Below, piece after piece: positions 9,378 through 19,145 of a stretch of 64,000 nucleotides of DNA. The notes below the pieces were generated by a model. The model was not told where the DNA came from and did not search any database. It saw nothing but the letters and a program-made list of their open reading frames with translations. A program made the translations under genes and the position numbers. The DNA comes from Aromatoleum petrolei. GTDB lineage: Bacteria; Pseudomonadota; Gammaproteobacteria; Burkholderiales; Rhodocyclaceae. The stretch's first letter is position 1. The number at the start of each line of letters is the position of its first letter. The stretch spans positions 2,976,001 to 3,040,000 of the forward strand of contig NZ_CP059560.1 of the NCBI RefSeq assembly GCF_017894385.1, in the 5' to 3' direction.

Positions 9378-10648
9378 CCGTTTTCCTGATCCTGGCCACC
9401 TTGCTGGTGGCCGGCGCCCTGCTGCTTGTGATCCCGCCCATGCTGGGTGCGGGCGCAAAGGCGCGCGAACATGCTGCACGTCAGGAACAGGTCCGCACCG
9501 TACTGATCGTGCTGCGTGAGCAACTGGCCGAACTCGAGGCCGACCACGCCGCGGGCCGCATCGCGGATGCCGAGTACCAGCGTTCCCGCGAGGAACTCGA
9601 GCAACGCGCGCTGACGGAGGCCGGCACCACCGAGGCCGGCGTCGACGCCGCCCCCGCGCGTGCCTGGGCGCTTGGCGTGGTATTTGCAGTGCCCGTTCTC
9701 GCTGTGGCGGTGTACCTGGTCCTCGGCACGCCCGAAGGATTGGATCCCGCCAGCGCCAGGCCTGCGCCCGAGGCCGGTCATCAGATCACGCCGGAGCAGA
9801 TGCAGGCCATGGTAGTCCAGCTTGCCGATCGCCTCGAGCGTCAGCCGGACGACGTGCAGGGCTGGATGATGCTCGGACGGTCGTTCGCCGTGATGCAGAA
9901 TTTCCAGGGCGCGTTGGCGACCTGGGCCAAGATCGGCACGAAGATCCCGGATCATCCTGACATCCTCGCCGATTGGGCGGATCTATTGGCGGGTGCGTCC
10001 GGCCGCAAGTTCGAGGGAGACCCCGACCGACTGATCGCGCGCGCGCTGGAACTCGCGCCGAATCACGTCAAGGCGCTGGCCCTCTCCGGCACCTCTGCGT
10101 TCGTCCGTCACGACTATGCGACCGCCTCCGCGCAGTGGGAGAAGATCCTCGCCTCCCTGCAGCCCGGTGACGGTGCGTACGGCTCGATTCTGGCGAGCAT
10201 CAACGAGGCTCGCGCCAAGGGAGGGATGGCCGCGCTTAGCCCGCCTGCCGGTGCGCAGATGGCGGGAATCGGCGGGGCGCCCGCGGCACGCGAGGAAGGG
10301 GCTGCCGCATCGGCACCGTTGACGCTGCGTGGTCGCCTGAGCCTGGCCCCCGAACTTGTGCAACAAGCCGGCAGCGACGCGACCGTGTTCCTGTTCGCGC
10401 GTCCGCTGCAAGGCGGAATGCCGATTGCGGCATTGCGCCTGCGTGCGGGCGAGTTGCCCGTCGAGTTCGATTTCGCCAACGCCCAGCGTATGTCGCAGGG
10501 GCCCTTGCCCGAACAGATCGCCGTCGGTGCGCGCGTCTCGAAGGGAGGAGGCGCGACTGCTGCTGCAGGCGATCTCGAGAGCCAGACCGTGCTCGTCGCG
10601 CCGGACGCCCAAGGCGTCAGTATCGTGATCGACCGCGTGCGGAAGTAA
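9374..10648 (+). CDS. ccmI: CcmI/CycH, TPR apocytochrome chaperone
   Basis: CcmI (424 aa; GTG start) recruits apocytochrome c to the CcmFH lyase. Two N-terminal helices flank a cytoplasmic coiled-coil loop (REQLAELEADHAAGRIADAEYQRSREELEQR). A periplasmic TPR region follows at about residues 135-280, then a C-terminal beta domain beginning LTLRGRLSLAPELV that resembles the NrfG/CcmI C-terminal fold. It is the last gene of the ccm operon and precedes a strong terminator. Confidence 0.92.
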   Translation: MTVFLILATLLVAGALLLVIPPMLGAGAKAREHAARQEQVRTVLIVLREQLAELEADHAAGRIADAEYQRSREELEQRALTEAGTTEAGVDAAPARAWALGVVFAVPVLAVAVYLVLGTPEGLDPASARPAPEAGHQITPEQMQAMVVQLADRLERQPDDVQGWMMLGRSFAVMQNFQGALATWAKIGTKIPDHPDILADWADLLAGASGRKFEGDPDRLIARALELAPNHVKALALSGTSAFVRHDYATASAQWEKILASLQPGDGAYGSILASINEARAKGGMAALSPPAGAQMAGIGGAPAAREEGAAASAPLTLRGRLSLAPELVQQAGSDATVFLFARPLQGGMPIAALRLRAGELPVEFDFANAQRMSQGPLPEQIAVGARVSKGGGATAAAGDLESQTVLVAPDAQGVSIVIDRVRK

Positions 10649-10669
10649 GAGCGCCGCGACCGGCCAAGC

Positions 10670-10710
10670 AGAAGGGCGTGGTGCCATTGGCACCACGCCC
10701 TTCTTGTTTT
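10670..10710 (+). terminator. Strong rho-independent terminator of the ccm operon
   Basis: A perfect 16-bp stem (10670-10685 with 10689-10704), 3-nt loop, followed by TGTTTT. It lies 21 nt after the ccmI stop. Confidence 0.92.
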
Positions 10711-10964
10711 GAGGCGCGCTCAAGGAGGAAAATGCGTCCGCCGTGGCCCGCGCGGGTGACTCCACGGAGGGCGGCGGCTGCGACGATCGGGTCCGCAAAG
10801 ATGGCGCGTGCGCCCGCTCGTTGCAGGACGTCCCAACTTGCCTCCTCCGCAGCGTTGGCAGCCCTTGCATTACGTTCTCTATCGCCTGAAACCGATTAAG
10901 GGCTATCGGTCGTGGGGTGGCATGGCGCGGGCAACTGGTCGTGGGGGCGAGCCGGTATCGCGGC
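10711..10964. other. Intergenic stretch without a recognised gene
   Basis: Between two facing terminators lies about 250 nt with only short open frames in several phases and no ribosome binding site or recognisable protein. I see no RNA gene or repeat here. It marks the convergent boundary between the ccm operon and the propeller operon. Confidence 0.6.
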
Positions 10965-10993
10965 AAAAAAACCGCCCCACGCAATGGGGGCGG
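10965..10993 (-). terminator. Terminator of the two-component/propeller operon
   Basis: Read on the minus strand, CCGCCCC/GGGGCGG arms (10987-10993 and 10972-10978) form a hairpin followed by a run of seven T (10971-10965). It lies 33 nt beyond the stop of the last propeller gene. Confidence 0.8.
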
Positions 10994-11025
10994 CTCGCTG
11001 ATGCAGCGGAGTGCTGCCGTCAGGC

Positions 11026-12222
11026 TCAGCTGGCCGGACGGATATGGGCGACGCCGCCGTAGCTGCCGATCCAGAGATCGCCTTCCTTGGTGGTCGTCAT
11101 CGAGAACACCGTGTCGTTGAACAGGCCATCGGAAGACTTCATGATGCGAAATTGATCCCCTTCCTTGACCGCCAATCCATTGTTGGTGCCCACCCACAAA
11201 CGATTCTGCTGGTCGCGGTGCAGCATGAAAACGTGATTGCCCGGCAGTCCTTCTACGGTCGTGTAATTGGTCCATTTCTGACCGTCGTAGTGCGCCAGGC
11301 CGCCCCCCCAAGTGCCGGACCATACCGTGCCATCCTCATCGACGACGAGCGCGATGATGTAGTTCGGGTTATATGCCTGGTCGATACCCTCGAGGCCCAT
11401 TTCGCGCTTCTGCTGCGCATGGTGGAGCGATTCCTTCGCGGGGTCGCTCTTGTACGCGATGTCCTGCTTGACCTTATCGTAATCGGCACCGACTCCGCGG
11501 GAGTGGTTCCAGTTCTCCCACTTGCCATCCATGAAACGCGCCATGCCGCCTTCGGTCGCGAGCCACATTTCGCCATTCTTGCCTTCGGCGAGCCCGTAGA
11601 CCCAGTCGTTGGGCAGACCGCCGCTGGTGCTTTCGACGGTGTGGAGTTCCCAGGCAGAGGGGTCCTTGAGCTTGCCGCCGCGCACGCGGTTTACGCCGGA
11701 CCAGGTTGCGATCCAGATGTCGCCCGAACGCGTTTCGACGACGTCGTACACGAAGGCGTCGCCGAGCCCTTCGGGGATGTTGTAGGTTTCCCAAGCGCCC
11801 GTGTTCTCGTCCAGTATCGACATGCCGCCGCCGTACGTGCCGACGGTGATCCTCCCCTGTATCCGGCCGACATAGAACATGCCGTTCGACAGAAGGCCGC
11901 TCTGGTTGTCGAACAGCTTGTATTCGTCCGTGCGCGTGTCGTAGCGGATGACACCGCCGGAGGTCGCGACCCAGATCACGCCGTTGTCGGCGAATATCTT
12001 CTTGACGTTCTTGTTGCCGACGCGGAAATGCGTGAATTTCTCGTTCGGATCCACGCCGACCTTCCCTTCACGGACGTCCTGCGCCCCGCTTGCGGGAAGA
12101 GTGCCGGCCGGGGCGTGCGCAACCGCTGCGGGGGTCTTGCCTTGCTGCTGACCGAGCGTATAGGCGCCGGCAATCGCGACGGCGCCGACGATGGCGGCGA
12201 CGGCTGCAACTTTGTAACTCAT
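11026..12222 (-). CDS. Membrane-anchored seven-bladed beta-propeller protein (two-component-regulator propeller type)
   Basis: 398 aa. An N-terminal signal anchor (about residues 5-22) is followed by a low-complexity linker and seven repeats of the kind found in sensor-kinase ligand domains (Reg_prop). Blade signatures read IWVATSGGVIRYD, ITVGTYGGGMSILD, IWIATWSGVNRV, MWLATEGGMARF, VWSGTWGGGLAHYD, LWVGTNNGLAV and LWIGSYGGVAHI. No kinase or enzymatic domain follows, so this is a free-standing periplasmic propeller. An insertion of about 40 residues between blades four and five also occurs in its neighbour (12311-13390), so the two are paralogues. It is last in an operon with a histidine kinase and regulator. 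Role unknown; ligand sensing or a protein scaffold are possibilities. Confidence 0.85.
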   Translation of the reverse strand: MSYKVAAVAAIVGAVAIAGAYTLGQQQGKTPAAVAHAPAGTLPASGAQDVREGKVGVDPNEKFTHFRVGNKNVKKIFADNGVIWVATSGGVIRYDTRTDEYKLFDNQSGLLSNGMFYVGRIQGRITVGTYGGGMSILDENTGAWETYNIPEGLGDAFVYDVVETRSGDIWIATWSGVNRVRGGKLKDPSAWELHTVESTSGGLPNDWVYGLAEGKNGEMWLATEGGMARFMDGKWENWNHSRGVGADYDKVKQDIAYKSDPAKESLHHAQQKREMGLEGIDQAYNPNYIIALVVDEDGTVWSGTWGGGLAHYDGQKWTNYTTVEGLPGNHVFMLHRDQQNRLWVGTNNGLAVKEGDQFRIMKSSDGLFNDTVFSMTTTKEGDLWIGSYGGVAHIRPAS

Positions 12223-12310
12223 GCGAAAAACTCCATTTTAGGTTCCGGTAATCGCACGGCAGGCGGGGCCGCGTGAAGGGTCCGCCGGCGCGTCCGTCCG
12301 TGAGTTTGTC

Positions 12311-13390
12311 TTACTTGCCGATGACCGCGACGCCGCGGCGAGTGCCAACCCAGACATCTCCGTTGTCGGCCGCCGCAATGGTGTATACGTGCGCATCGAG
12401 CAGGCCTTCCTTGGTCGTGTACGAGCGCCAGTTCTTGCCATCGAAGCGTGATACGCCCTTGTCCGTGCCGAACCAGAACACGCCTTGCTTGTCTTGCGCG
12501 ATCGAATAGACGATGTTGCCGACCAGTCCGTCCTTACTGTTGTAGTTCTTCCAGGCTTTGCCGTCGAAGCGTGCGACCCCTCCGCCCCAGGTGCCAACCC
12601 ATGCATCACCCCGCGGGTCGATGTGCATGGCGAACGAATAGTTCGGATTGTAGGTCGGCTGACCGTGTTCCATCGTCGTCAGGTCATGGCGCGACCGCGT
12701 GCCGAGGCCCGTGTTGCTCGATGCGGGGAGTTGTTCGACGTTCGGTGCGCCGAGGCCGTCCTTGTGAGTCCAGGACTTCCAACTCTTGCCGTCGAACATC
12801 GAAACCCCGCCCTCAGTCGCAAACCACGCGCGCCCTTTGGCGTCGACCGCAAGGCCGTAGACCCACTCGTTGATGAGTTCCTTGACGTACTTCTTGAATT
12901 CACCGGTCTTGACGTTGTAGTGGTTTACGCCCGCCCAGGTGCCGATCCAGAGGTTACCGTCCTTGTCGTTGGCGTAAGAGTAGATCCAGTAATCGGCAAG
13001 GCCGTGCATGGGGAAGTAGGTCTTCCATTTGCCGTCCTTATACCGTGATGCACCGCCGGCGTTCGTCCCGAACCACTTGTATCCCTGCGAATCGATCCCG
13101 ACGGCAAACACGTACTCGTTGGCAAGTCCGTCGGCACGCGTGAATGTGTTGCGCGGCTTGCGTGTCGAGAGATCGATTTCATGCACCCCGGTCGACGTGC
13201 CCACCCAAATGGTGTTAGTAGTCTTCTCGATGGTCAGTGCCCGAACGTACACCGTGTCTCCGACATTAAAGGTCTCGCGGACCCGGTAGTCGGCCGCGGG
13301 TGCCTGAGCGAAGGCTGATCCGGTCATGCATGTGAGGGACAGTCCGACTGCCGCGAGGGCGTGTCGCGCGTGCTGCAGGTTCAGGGTCAT
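12311..13390 (-). CDS. Periplasmic seven-bladed beta-propeller protein
   Basis: 359 aa with a Sec signal peptide (cleavage near SAFAQA). Seven propeller blades are readable: IWVGTSTGVHEID, KWFGTNAGGASRY, LWIGTWAGVNHY, AWFATEGGVSMFD, AWVGTWGGGVARFD, FWFGTDKGVSRFD and VWVGTRRGVAVIG. As in its paralogue downstream there is an extended loop (TMEHGQPTYNPNYSFAM, compare QAYNPNYIIAL) between blades four and five. The start codon overlaps the stop of the upstream monoheme cytochrome gene (ATGA), so the two are co-translated. That suggests a functional link between propeller and cytochrome. No catalytic residues are evident. Confidence 0.85.
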   Translation of the reverse strand: MTLNLQHARHALAAVGLSLTCMTGSAFAQAPAADYRVRETFNVGDTVYVRALTIEKTTNTIWVGTSTGVHEIDLSTRKPRNTFTRADGLANEYVFAVGIDSQGYKWFGTNAGGASRYKDGKWKTYFPMHGLADYWIYSYANDKDGNLWIGTWAGVNHYNVKTGEFKKYVKELINEWVYGLAVDAKGRAWFATEGGVSMFDGKSWKSWTHKDGLGAPNVEQLPASSNTGLGTRSRHDLTTMEHGQPTYNPNYSFAMHIDPRGDAWVGTWGGGVARFDGKAWKNYNSKDGLVGNIVYSIAQDKQGVFWFGTDKGVSRFDGKNWRSYTTKEGLLDAHVYTIAAADNGDVWVGTRRGVAVIGK

Positions 13391-13701
13391 CGTTGAAGTG
13401 TCCGTAGGTAAGCAATTACGTCGAGGATCTGCTGGTCCCTTAGAATGCCGTTGAATGATGGCATGGTCATTTTTCCAGCCTTGATTGTTGCGAGCAACAA
13501 CATGTCAGGTTGCATCAGGCGCTCGCCGCGTGAGAAATGGGGAGCATTGGGCAGGGCGCTGTGCCCTCCGGGACCGTGGCATCCGATGCAGTGCTGATTG
13601 TAGATGCGCTGACCTTCGATGACGTCGGCGGCGAGCACCGCTCCCGGCGCCAGCATCGCCACCGCGAAAATCGACGGGGCTGCGCTGCGAAGGAATTTCA
13701 T
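13387..13701 (-). CDS. Small monoheme cytochrome c
   Basis: 104 aa. The signal peptide (MKFLRSAAPSIFAVAMLAPGAVLAA) is followed by a class I cytochrome c domain: heme motif CIGCHG and a likely axial methionine in KMTMPSF. The C-terminal helix ends VIAYLRTL. The frame is open further upstream, but the ATG at 13701 gives a clean signal peptide. It overlaps the propeller gene downstream and the Sel1 gene upstream by 4 nt each. It is likely an electron carrier for the operon's unknown process. Confidence 0.88.
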   Translation of the reverse strand: MKFLRSAAPSIFAVAMLAPGAVLAADVIEGQRIYNQHCIGCHGPGGHSALPNAPHFSRGERLMQPDMLLLATIKAGKMTMPSFNGILRDQQILDVIAYLRTLQR

Positions 13702-14351
13702 TTGCGCGCTCCCCTCTTGCCGGTCCCGAGGATCGCAGCGACCCGGGCATCCCACTGATCGGCCTTCGTGCCATCGGCAGGGAAACCGAATTTCCCGCTG
13801 CGATAGCCTTGTGCGACGGCCTTCATGGCGTCGACTTCGCCGATTTCCGCAGCCTGGGTGAGCATCTCGCGGGCTTCCGCCGAATCGGGATGGTCGGCGT
13901 CGAGGCGCCTGTCCCCGCGAATGTACGCGAGGGCCAGGGTGACTATCGCGAGCCTGTGCCCCTTGCTCGCGGCCGCGCGCATCAGACGTCCCGCATCGGC
14001 CGGATCGGGGGCTTGGGCTTCGCCCGTGAAATACATCTTTGCGAGTCCGTATTGCCCATCCATGTCGCCTTGTCCGGCGGACTTCTGCAGGTACGGCAGG
14101 GCTTCGTCGTCCAATTCGGCGCTGTCGAGGATGGCGCCGTACAGCGCCTGTGCAGCGCCGTGGCCTGCGTCGGCAGCCTTCTTGAGCGGTTCCATGGCGC
14201 CGGCGACGTCGTTCAGGCGGTATGCTTCGCGCCCGCGCACGAAGTCGGCTTCGGCATCGGCACGCGCAAACGTGCAGCTTGCCAGCAAGGCTAATGTCAA
14301 AAGTGCATGGCTGAAAGCGGGAACGGCTTTCTCGGTTCCGGGAAGCTTCAT
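13698..14351 (-). CDS. Secreted Sel1-like repeat protein
   Basis: 217 aa, signal peptide ending near FARADA. At least three Sel1-like (SLR) helical repeats are visible, for example AAQALYGAILDSAELDDEALPYLQKSAGQGD and GQYGLAKMYFTGEAQAPDPADAGRLMRAAASKGH. Such proteins usually act as scaffolds in periplasmic complexes. The ATG at 14351 lies 1 nt after the regulator stop; the longer frame upstream runs into the regulator gene and was rejected. The protein ends with basic residues (GTGKRGARK). Confidence 0.82.
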   Translation of the reverse strand: MKLPGTEKAVPAFSHALLTLALLASCTFARADAEADFVRGREAYRLNDVAGAMEPLKKAADAGHGAAQALYGAILDSAELDDEALPYLQKSAGQGDMDGQYGLAKMYFTGEAQAPDPADAGRLMRAAASKGHRLAIVTLALAYIRGDRRLDADHPDSAEAREMLTQAAEIGEVDAMKAVAQGYRSGKFGFPADGTKADQWDARVAAILGTGKRGARK

Positions 14352-14352
14352 C

Positions 14353-15777
<1,425 letters not shown>

Positions 15778-15816
15778 CGAATTCCCTTGTGGTGTGAATG
15801 CTGTCCAGCTCAGTTG

Positions 15817-17370
15817 TCAGGTTGCCGTTTCGGGCGGGCGCAGGGGCAAGCGTATGCGCGCGGTGGCCCCCTTGCCTGGTTCCGCTTCGAGCGTCAGAGT
15901 GCCACCTGCGTCCTCGATCAACTCCCTGCTGAGTGCGAGTCCGAGGCCAGTTCCCTTGCCCGCAGGCTTGGTCGTGAAGTATTCATCGAAGACCTTTCCG
16001 AGCGTGTCGGCGTCTATGCCAGCACCATTGTCCGCGATTTCAACCAGGGCCCCATCGTCGAGTGCCTGCGTGCGCACGAGAATCTGTGCAGGGTGGTCTG
16101 CGGGCATTTCCTCAAGGGCGTCCGCGGCGTTGAAAAGCAGGTTCATGAGAACCTGCGTCAGGTGATCGCCGATTGCGCGAATCGCCGGCATTTCGGCGTC
16201 GAGCTCGGTCGTCATGGCAATGCGTCGGAAGCGCCGGTCGTAGCTGACGAACGCACAGGTATTGCTCACGAGCTCGTTGAGGCTCAGCAATTCCGGACGC
16301 TGCGGCTGGGGCCGAGTGAAGTCCGCAATCTGCCGCGTGATGGCGGAGATGCGCTTCGCCTGCTCGAGGATCAGTCCGGGGTGGCAGGACACGCCGTGAT
16401 TGGGGCACTGGCTGGCTTGTTGTACCTGATTCATTGCGCTCGCCACACCGGTGATCGCCGCAATCGGATTGTTGATCTCGTGTGCCAACTGCGCTGCGAG
16501 CGAGCCGACGGCCACCATCTTCTCGCGATGGAACTGTTCGAGCCGTGCTCGCTCGATGTGGCGTTCGCGTTCGCGCAGATCTTGTTGCATGCGATTTACC
16601 GCATGCATCAGCGTGCCCAGCTCGTCATTTCGCGTGACAGGCAGAGGGGCGTCACGATTCCCATTCACGATCCCGTGTGCGTGCGCCTCCAGTTTGCGGA
16701 TATCCCATGTCAGTCGGCTGAAAAAAATGGCCGTCACGGCGCCCACCAGGATCAGCCCGATAACGAGCATGGCCAAGCTGCTAAGCGTAATGCGATCGTA
16801 ATTTTCTCGGTATTGGTCGAGGAGCTTCAACCGGTGTGCATGGGCATTTTTCGTTACGCCGTCCAGCTCGATGATCAATTCGTTCAGGGTCGCGCGTGCC
16901 ACGCCCAGGGTGCTGAGCGTCGGCGACTGCGCCAGATCGCGCACCAGTGCGTGCAGCTTGCCCGCAAGCATCAGGACCGACGGGTGGCGGTCCTGTATCG
17001 CTTCGAGCAATGACAGGCTGGCCTCGACCTCGATCATCGACCGTATCGCCGAGGATGCCAGATCGTCATCGGAGAACGACATGTTCACGGAGAACAGCGT
17101 ACGCGCCATCGAGGTGTTGATTTCGAGGAGCTGGGCTTCCGTGCGGTGGGCCTTCTCCAGTTCGTCGACGACCGTCAGGAGGTTCTGGCGCTGCGTTTCG
17201 GTGGAGACGCCGATCAGCAGCGAATATGCGACCATGAGAATGAAGGCGATGATCCCTTTGGCTCTGAGCGACAGCGAGCGCGGTTGTCGCCCGAGGTTTT
17301 CCTGCGGTCGGGATTCGTCGTCGGGCATTTCGTAGAAACCGTCTGCCGTGGTGAAGGTCGTCGTGTTCAT
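15817..17370 (-). CDS. Membrane histidine kinase, partner of the sigma-54 regulator
   Basis: 517 aa. TM1 at about 39-56, a helical periplasmic sensor region to about 196, TM2 at about 197-217, then a HAMP linker, the dimerisation domain with catalytic H297 (LAHEINNPIAAI) and an ATPase domain (N-box NLLFNAADALEEM, G1 DNGAGID, G2 GKGTGLGLAL). Between the two dimerisation helices there is an unusual Cys/His insertion, CPNHGVSCH at 322-330, which could bind metal or act as a redox switch. The ATG at 17370 was chosen because upstream codons lack a ribosome binding site. It is the first gene of the minus-strand operon. Confidence 0.92.
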   Translation of the reverse strand: MNTTTFTTADGFYEMPDDESRPQENLGRQPRSLSLRAKGIIAFILMVAYSLLIGVSTETQRQNLLTVVDELEKAHRTEAQLLEINTSMARTLFSVNMSFSDDDLASSAIRSMIEVEASLSLLEAIQDRHPSVLMLAGKLHALVRDLAQSPTLSTLGVARATLNELIIELDGVTKNAHAHRLKLLDQYRENYDRITLSSLAMLVIGLILVGAVTAIFFSRLTWDIRKLEAHAHGIVNGNRDAPLPVTRNDELGTLMHAVNRMQQDLRERERHIERARLEQFHREKMVAVGSLAAQLAHEINNPIAAITGVASAMNQVQQASQCPNHGVSCHPGLILEQAKRISAITRQIADFTRPQPQRPELLSLNELVSNTCAFVSYDRRFRRIAMTTELDAEMPAIRAIGDHLTQVLMNLLFNAADALEEMPADHPAQILVRTQALDDGALVEIADNGAGIDADTLGKVFDEYFTTKPAGKGTGLGLALSRELIEDAGGTLTLEAEPGKGATARIRLPLRPPETAT

Positions 17371-17634
17371 CACATTTCTCTCGGCGCGTACCGCTTCCGT
17401 CGGAACCGTCGGGCTACACTTGACGCGCACGCACGCATTTTCTCAGATGGCGCGTTTGCCCGCACGATGGCGCGAATCGGCGGAAGCGAAAAATAAGAAC
17501 ACATAGTCGATGATACGTTCGCAATCGCGTCCGACGGTACAGTTATTGCGTGGGGCGATGCGCCGGGAGCGCACACCGTTGCGGCGTCCCGCATATACAG
17601 ATGACTTGATGGTTGTTAGGGAGAGGGTTCTTAC
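17371..17634. promoter_or_regulatory. Divergent promoter region between kinase operon and Sel1/multicopper oxidase operon
   Basis: 264 nt between two outward-facing operons must hold promoters for both. It contains several ATGGCGCG repeats near 17445-17472 and a purine-rich ribosome binding site before 17635. I could not identify a convincing -24/-12 or -35/-10 pair. Confidence 0.45.
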
Positions 17635-18162
17635 ATGTTGCGTCGTCTTTCCTTTTGCATGATTTTGCTCACCGGAGCCGTGCATGCCGCCCCCATCGAC
17701 GATGCACTTCGCCAATACGATGGTGGTCATTACGAAGTCGCGGCCAGACAGTTCGAGCCACTGGCCGAGGGCGGGAATGCCGTAGCCCAGGAAAGGCTCG
17801 CGATCATGTATTTCTACGGACGCGGAGTACCCGAGGACGAGGACAAGGCGCTGCAATGGGCCCGCCGTAGTGCGGACCAGGGAAATCTCGATGCGATGTA
17901 CTTCATCGGCAACATGTACGTGTTCGGTGACAGGCTTCCCAAGTCCGTGCCGGATCCCGACCAGGAGGCGGCGCGTTGGTATTTCGAAGCTGCACGCAAG
18001 GGGCATGCCGAGGCCGAGTACGGTTTGGGCTTGTTGTTCCTGGCGGGCAAGGGCGTTGTTCAGGACCAGGAGGAGGCAATGCGCTGGATCCGCTCGGCAG
18101 CCGATAATGGTCACCCCGGTGCGCGATCCTTCCTCGGCGGATCGAAGGGGGCGGGGCATTGA
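17635..18162 (+). CDS. Secreted Sel1-like repeat protein
   Basis: 175 aa with a signal peptide (MLRRLSFCMILLTGAVHAAP) and about four Sel1-like repeats such as AQERLAIMYFYGRGVPEDEDKALQWARRSADQGN and AEYGLGLLFLAGKGVVQDQEEAMRWIRSAADNGH. It is preceded by a good ribosome binding site (GGGAGAGGG) and is divergent from the kinase operon. It differs from the other Sel1 gene at 13698 in sequence and length. It is probably a periplasmic scaffold or adaptor. Confidence 0.83.
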   Translation: MLRRLSFCMILLTGAVHAAPIDDALRQYDGGHYEVAARQFEPLAEGGNAVAQERLAIMYFYGRGVPEDEDKALQWARRSADQGNLDAMYFIGNMYVFGDRLPKSVPDPDQEAARWYFEAARKGHAEAEYGLGLLFLAGKGVVQDQEEAMRWIRSAADNGHPGARSFLGGSKGAGH

Positions 18163-18255
18163 GGAACGCCTCGTGGTCGCGCATACACAGGGTGGCGCGG
18201 TATTCGGCGGAGCTTGGCTTCGATTGATTTCATCGCGTTTGAACCGGAGAGGTCG

Positions 18256-19131
18256 ATGAGCTTGCGCTGGATGATGGGTGTCGCTGCCGCAGTGTTTGCC
18301 CTGACGGTGGGGGCGCAGGCACCAGCAGAAGGAAGTGATCAGAAGAGGCGGCTCATCGAGCAGAAGATCCGCCTGGTCGATACGCTGATCAACTCTCCGG
18401 CCGCCAGAGGGGCAGCGGAAGGGCAGGAGGCGGGTTCCCGGGCGCTCATACGGCAGGGAACGCAAGCGATCGACGATGCGCGCAAGGCGCTGGCAGATTC
18501 CCGTTACGATGACGCCGCGAGGTTGGCCGACGACGCCTTGCGCGCTGTCTCGAGCGCATCAAGGCGGATGTCTCCGGGCGAAGGGGCCTTGCCCGAGAGT
18601 GCGCAGCGCAAGAACCTGCAGGATCTCGGCGATCAGGTCGCGATGTACCGCAATTCGATCGAGGAGTTGTCCCGGGATGCCCAGAAGGGCTCTGCTGCTA
18701 AGACCTTGCTCGGACACGTGGATGGGTTGGCGGCCGAGTCGCGGCAGCTCGCCGATGCGGGGCGCGTCGGCGAGGCGGGAAAGAGGATGGCTGAAGCCTA
18801 CAAGCTTGCCGTGGAGGAGCTTTCGCGTTTGCGCGCGGGTCAGGAAGTCCTGCTGTCGCTGAAGTTCGATACGCCGGCGGACGAGTACGCATACGAGAAA
18901 AAGCGCTTTGCGAGCAACGAGATCATGGTTGACATGATGGTCGCTGAGGGGCGGGCCATTGGCGACAAGCGACACCTGGTCGACGGCTTTGTGGAGGAGG
19001 GACGCCGGCTTGGCGTACAGGCCGACGAGCACGCTGCAGCAGGGCAGCATGCAGAGGCGGTCAGGCTCATGGAGCAGGCCTCAGCTCAACTGATCAGAGC
19101 CCTGCAATCGATGGGCGTGCCGGTCTTTTGA
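18256..19131 (+). CDS. Secreted helical protein of unknown function (paralogue of 23191-24123)
   Basis: 291 aa, Sec signal peptide (cleavage near VGAQA). The rest is predicted almost wholly helical, rich in Ala/Arg/Glu with heptad-like stretches. It shares with the protein at 23191-24123 a central block (VLLSLKFDTPADEYAYEKKRFASNEIMV here, VRSLNFASKEEEYHYEIDRNETHKMLV there) and the C-terminus (LMEQASAQLIRALQSMGVPVF versus LLEQSTSELVKAIRSSGIYIPG). I do not recognise a named family. A GGAGAGG site precedes the ATG at 18256. It lies in an operon with a PilJ-domain protein and a multicopper oxidase. Confidence 0.8.
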   Translation: MSLRWMMGVAAAVFALTVGAQAPAEGSDQKRRLIEQKIRLVDTLINSPAARGAAEGQEAGSRALIRQGTQAIDDARKALADSRYDDAARLADDALRAVSSASRRMSPGEGALPESAQRKNLQDLGDQVAMYRNSIEELSRDAQKGSAAKTLLGHVDGLAAESRQLADAGRVGEAGKRMAEAYKLAVEELSRLRAGQEVLLSLKFDTPADEYAYEKKRFASNEIMVDMMVAEGRAIGDKRHLVDGFVEEGRRLGVQADEHAAAGQHAEAVRLMEQASAQLIRALQSMGVPVF

Positions 19132-19145
19132 ACGAGGTGCGCAGA

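Noticed and set aside
11011..12276. 421-codon frame on the plus strand
   Set aside because: It is the complement of the propeller gene, whose seven repeats are unmistakable on the other strand.
17445..17472. Possible sigma-54 promoter in the divergent region
   Set aside because: The nearest match (TGGCGCGTTTGCCCGC) has GG and GC eleven nucleotides apart, not ten.
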